Shown: piece after piece, positions 14,930 through 16,613 of the stretch
How the letters are laid out: every line of letters starts with the position of its first letter
Numbering within the stretch: position 1 is the first letter of the stretch
DNA from: DATEJJ01 sp039649115
Lineage (GTDB): Bacteria > Actinomycetota > Actinomycetes > Mycobacteriales > Micromonosporaceae
Length of the DNA stretch: 16,613 nucleotides
Direction of reading: 5' to 3'
NCBI GenBank assembly: GCA_039649115.1
Contig: JBBWZQ010000218.1
Coordinates: 1 to 16,613, forward strand
Notes under the pieces: generated by a model
The model's database searches: none
What the model was told of the DNA's origin: nothing
Seen by the model: the letters and a program-made list of their open reading frames with translations, nothing else
Position numbers and translations under genes: made by a program

Positions 14930-15774
14930 CCGTCATCGACGCTCATCACCATCTGTGGGATCCCGGCACCCGGGAGTACCCGTGGCTGGCGGGCGCGGCG
15001 CTGGCCCCGCTGCGCCGACCGTACACAGTGGACGACCTGCGCGCGGCGGCGGCCGGCCGGGTGGCGCGCACGGTGCTGGTGCAGACGGTGGGGGAGCACG
15101 CCGAGACGGTGGAGTTCCTCGGCACGGCCGCCGGCAGCGGCGGGCTCATCGCCGGCGTGGTCGGCTGGGTGGACCTCACCGCGCCCGACGTCCCCGAGCG
15201 GCTGGCCGGGGTGCGTGCCGGCTCCGGCGGGGACCTGCTGGTCGGCATCCGGCACCAGGTGCAGGACGAGCCCGATCCCGGCTGGCTGGTCCGGCCCGAC
15301 GTGCTGCGCGGCATCCGGGCGGTGGGCGCGGCCGGGCTCGCGTACGACCTGCTCGTGCTCGCGCCGCAGTTGGCGGTCGCGCGGGACGTGGCGGCCAGCC
15401 TGCCGGAGGTGCGCTTCGTGCTCGACCACCTGGCCAAGCCGCCCATCGCCGCCGGCGGATGGGAACCGTGGGCCACGGACCTGGCCGCGCTGGCCGGCCT
15501 GCCCAACGTCACGGCGAAGCTGTCCGGGCTGGTCACCGAGGCGCCTCGGGACGGCTGGGACGCGCCGCTGATTAGCCGGTACGCCCGGCACGCGCTGTCC
15601 GTCTTCGGTCCGCGGCGGTGCATGTTCGGCTCCGACTGGCCGGTCTGCACGCTCGCCGCCGGCTACCCGCAGGTGCTGGACCTGGCCGAGGCGCTCACGG
15701 AGGACCTCAGCCCGGCCGAGCGTGCCGACGTGTTCGCCGGCGCCGCCTCCCGGGTCTACCGACTCCCCGGTTAG
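14926..15774 (+). CDS. Amidohydrolase family protein, likely L-fuconolactonase
   Basis: 282 residues, amidohydrolase_2 type TIM barrel (the family of fuconolactonase and rhamnonolactonase). Metal and active-site marks are H7 and H9 in DAHHHLWD, GIRHQVQDEPD, VLDHLAKPP and D237 in MFGSDWPVC. It would open L-fuconolactone made by the aldo/keto reductase to L-fuconate, the substrate of the dehydratase. The GTG start at 14926 overlaps the reductase stop (GTGA) and puts the HxH motif at the usual extreme N-terminus. It is the last gene of the operon. Its TAG stop overlaps the stop of the convergent regulator (TTAG), so there is no room for a dedicated terminator between them. Confidence 0.9.
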   Translation: MTVIDAHHHLWDPGTREYPWLAGAALAPLRRPYTVDDLRAAAAGRVARTVLVQTVGEHAETVEFLGTAAGSGGLIAGVVGWVDLTAPDVPERLAGVRAGSGGDLLVGIRHQVQDEPDPGWLVRPDVLRGIRAVGAAGLAYDLLVLAPQLAVARDVAASLPEVRFVLDHLAKPPIAAGGWEPWATDLAALAGLPNVTAKLSGLVTEAPRDGWDAPLISRYARHALSVFGPRRCMFGSDWPVCTLAAGYPQVLDLAEALTEDLSPAERADVFAGAASRVYRLPG

Positions 15775-16442
15775 AGCACCCGGCGCAGCCAGTCCTCCAC
15801 GCCCGCCACGTGCACCGTCGCCCAGGAGCGGGCCAGCTCCGGCTGGCGCGAGGCGATCGACTCGCAGATCGCGGTGTGCTGGTCGCGGGTGCGCGCGACG
15901 GCACCCTCCTGGGTCAGGCCGCGCCAGATCCGGGCCCGGGTGGTGGGTCCGGAGAGGCTGTCGATGAGCGAGGCCAGCACCGTGTTGCCCGAGCCGACCG
16001 CGATCCTGCGGTGGAACTCCAGGTCGTTGGCGACCAGCGCCTCCACCGTCGGCTCGTCGGCGAGCGCGGCCAGCACCGCGCGCAACTCCTCCACCTGCGC
16101 GTCGGTCATGTGCTGCGCGGCCATCGCGGTGGCCGCCGGCTCCAGGATCCGGCGCACCTCCAGGAACTCCAGGACGGTGTCGTCGCGGTGGAACTCGACC
16201 ACGAAGCTCATCGCGTCGAGCAGCAGCCGCGGCTCCAGGCTCGTTACGTAAGTGCCGTCGCCCTGCCGTACGTCGAGCACGTGGATGAGCGAGAGCGCCT
16301 TGACCGCTTCGCGCAGCGAGTTGCGGGACAGCCCGAGCCGGTCGGCGAGGTCGGCCTCCTTGGGCAGCCGGTCGCCGGGGCTCAGCTCGCCGGAGACGAT
16401 CATTCCCTTGATCTTGTCGATCGCCTCGTCGGTGACGGCCAC
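15771..16442 (-). CDS. GntR-family regulator, FadR subfamily (FCD ligand domain), probable fucose-operon regulator
   Basis: 223 residues. Residues 1-70 are a GntR winged helix-turn-helix (PKEADLADRLGLSRNSLREAVK, given as the PKEADLADRLG and LSRNSLREAVK halves, then the wing GDGTYV). About 90-220 is an all-helical FCD domain with the likely metal/ligand set D140, H144, H189 and H211. It is convergent with the fucose operon and has no other partner in the window. The perfect inverted repeat at 6895-6918 is a natural target for its dimer, and eight bases of one arm recur upstream of this gene, so it probably represses both itself and the operon until a pathway acid or sugar binds. The GTG start at 16442 follows GAGGGGTG by four bases. 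Confidence 0.9.
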   Translation of the reverse strand: MAVTDEAIDKIKGMIVSGELSPGDRLPKEADLADRLGLSRNSLREAVKALSLIHVLDVRQGDGTYVTSLEPRLLLDAMSFVVEFHRDDTVLEFLEVRRILEPAATAMAAQHMTDAQVEELRAVLAALADEPTVEALVANDLEFHRRIAVGSGNTVLASLIDSLSGPTTRARIWRGLTQEGAVARTRDQHTAICESIASRQPELARSWATVHVAGVEDWLRRVL

Positions 16443-16525
16443 GAACCACCCCTCAAGCTCGGATGTTTCGCGTCATCCTACGGTTCACTGCTGGACGAGC
16501 CCATGGACGCCGGGCAGTCTGAGAA
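16443..16525. other. Upstream region of the GntR gene
   Basis: This 83-base gap lies between the start of the regulator gene and the stop of the next minus-strand gene. It holds the ribosome binding site (GAGGGGTG on the minus strand, next to the start), the possible operator half-site at 16459-16466 and a possible -10 (TAGGAT on the minus strand, 16480-16475). No clear -35 box or terminator stem was found. Confidence 0.45.
16459..16466 (-). promoter_or_regulatory. Possible operator half-site upstream of the GntR gene
   Basis: The minus strand reads ACATCCGA, identical to the first eight bases of the left arm of the fucose operator. It lies 9-16 bases downstream of the possible -10 TAGGAT, near the expected start of transcription. 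The second arm is not well preserved: a nearby CATCC is in the wrong relative order. This would be a weak or half site, consistent with modest autoregulation. Confidence 0.35.
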
Positions 16526-16613
16526 CTAGTCCGGCATACGCAGGGTCGGGTCGGTGGGGGTGTCGGGCCAGTCCGGATCCGGCTCCTCTGCCTTCAGCCG
16601 CTCGGGTCCGACC
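16526..16613 (-). CDS. C-terminal tail of an unidentified protein (cut by window edge)
   Basis: On the minus strand an open frame enters from the right edge and ends in TAG at 16528-16526 after 28 readable residues ending DPTLRMPD. Third codon positions are nearly all G or C, as in the surrounding real genes, and the tail is acidic and Pro-rich (EEPDPDWPDTPTDPT). That is typical of disordered C-termini in actinobacterial proteins. No family can be named from this fragment. It points the same way as the regulator gene and lies 83 bases upstream of it. Confidence 0.45.
   Translation of the reverse strand, partial: VGPERLKAEEPDPDWPDTPTDPTLRMPD

Noticed and set aside
6936..15774. Reading the operon as an L-rhamnose pathway because of the RhaM-type mutarotase
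   Set aside because: The dehydratase carries the L-fuconate dehydratase/ENOSF1 sequence blocks, and the reductase and lactonase fit fucose; no rhamnose isomerase, kinase or rhamnonate dehydratase is present.
16466..16478. GGATG...CATCC around 16461-16478 as a full second operator
   Set aside because: The arms are only five bases and are in the opposite order to the operon operator (there CATCC comes first), so at most a half-site is supported.

Overview
The window is very GC-rich, uses GTG starts freely, has GC-rich third codon positions and packs its genes tightly. It comes from a chromosome of a high-GC actinomycete; a filamentous group such as Micromonosporaceae is an inference only. No RNA genes, insertion sequences or CRISPR arrays are visible.

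Left part (1-3016). A dienelactone-hydrolase-like gene is cut by the left edge (minus strand). It diverges from a two-gene unit on the plus strand: a FIST-domain sensor protein, then a GAF-GGDEF diguanylate cyclase with intact catalytic and feedback-inhibition motifs. This looks like a small cyclic-di-GMP signalling pair.

Middle (3014-6860). A large secreted penicillin-acylase-family (Ntn hydrolase) gene lies on the minus strand, tail to tail with the cyclase. It diverges from a gene encoding a double YbjQ-type domain protein that appears to be transcribed leaderless.

Right part (6861-16442). Nine plus-strand genes form one operon that reads as a complete non-phosphorylating (oxidative) L-fucose pathway plus its importer. 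The genes are, in order: FAH-family 2,4-diketo-3-deoxy-L-fuconate hydrolase; L-fuconate dehydratase; SDR 2-keto-3-deoxy-L-fuconate dehydrogenase; sugar-binding lipoprotein; double ABC ATPase; permease; RhaM-family mutarotase; aldo/keto reductase (L-fucose dehydrogenase); and amidohydrolase (L-fuconolactonase). Expected flow: import, anomer exchange, oxidation to the lactone, opening to L-fuconate, dehydration, oxidation at C4, cleavage to pyruvate and L-lactate. Six of the eight junctions overlap (four GTGA, two 8-base), which suggests translational coupling. A convergent FadR-type GntR regulator closes the locus and shares a TTAG stop overlap with the last gene. A perfect 10-base inverted repeat sits over the presumed operon promoter, and a related half-site lies upstream of the regulator, so the regulator probably controls both.

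At the right edge is the 3' tail of another minus-strand gene of unknown function. The points most worth a second look are the operator/regulator pair, the ABC ATPase whose second nucleotide site has lost its Walker B acid and catalytic glutamate, the RhaM-type mutarotase in a fucose operon, and the FIST-diguanylate cyclase pair.
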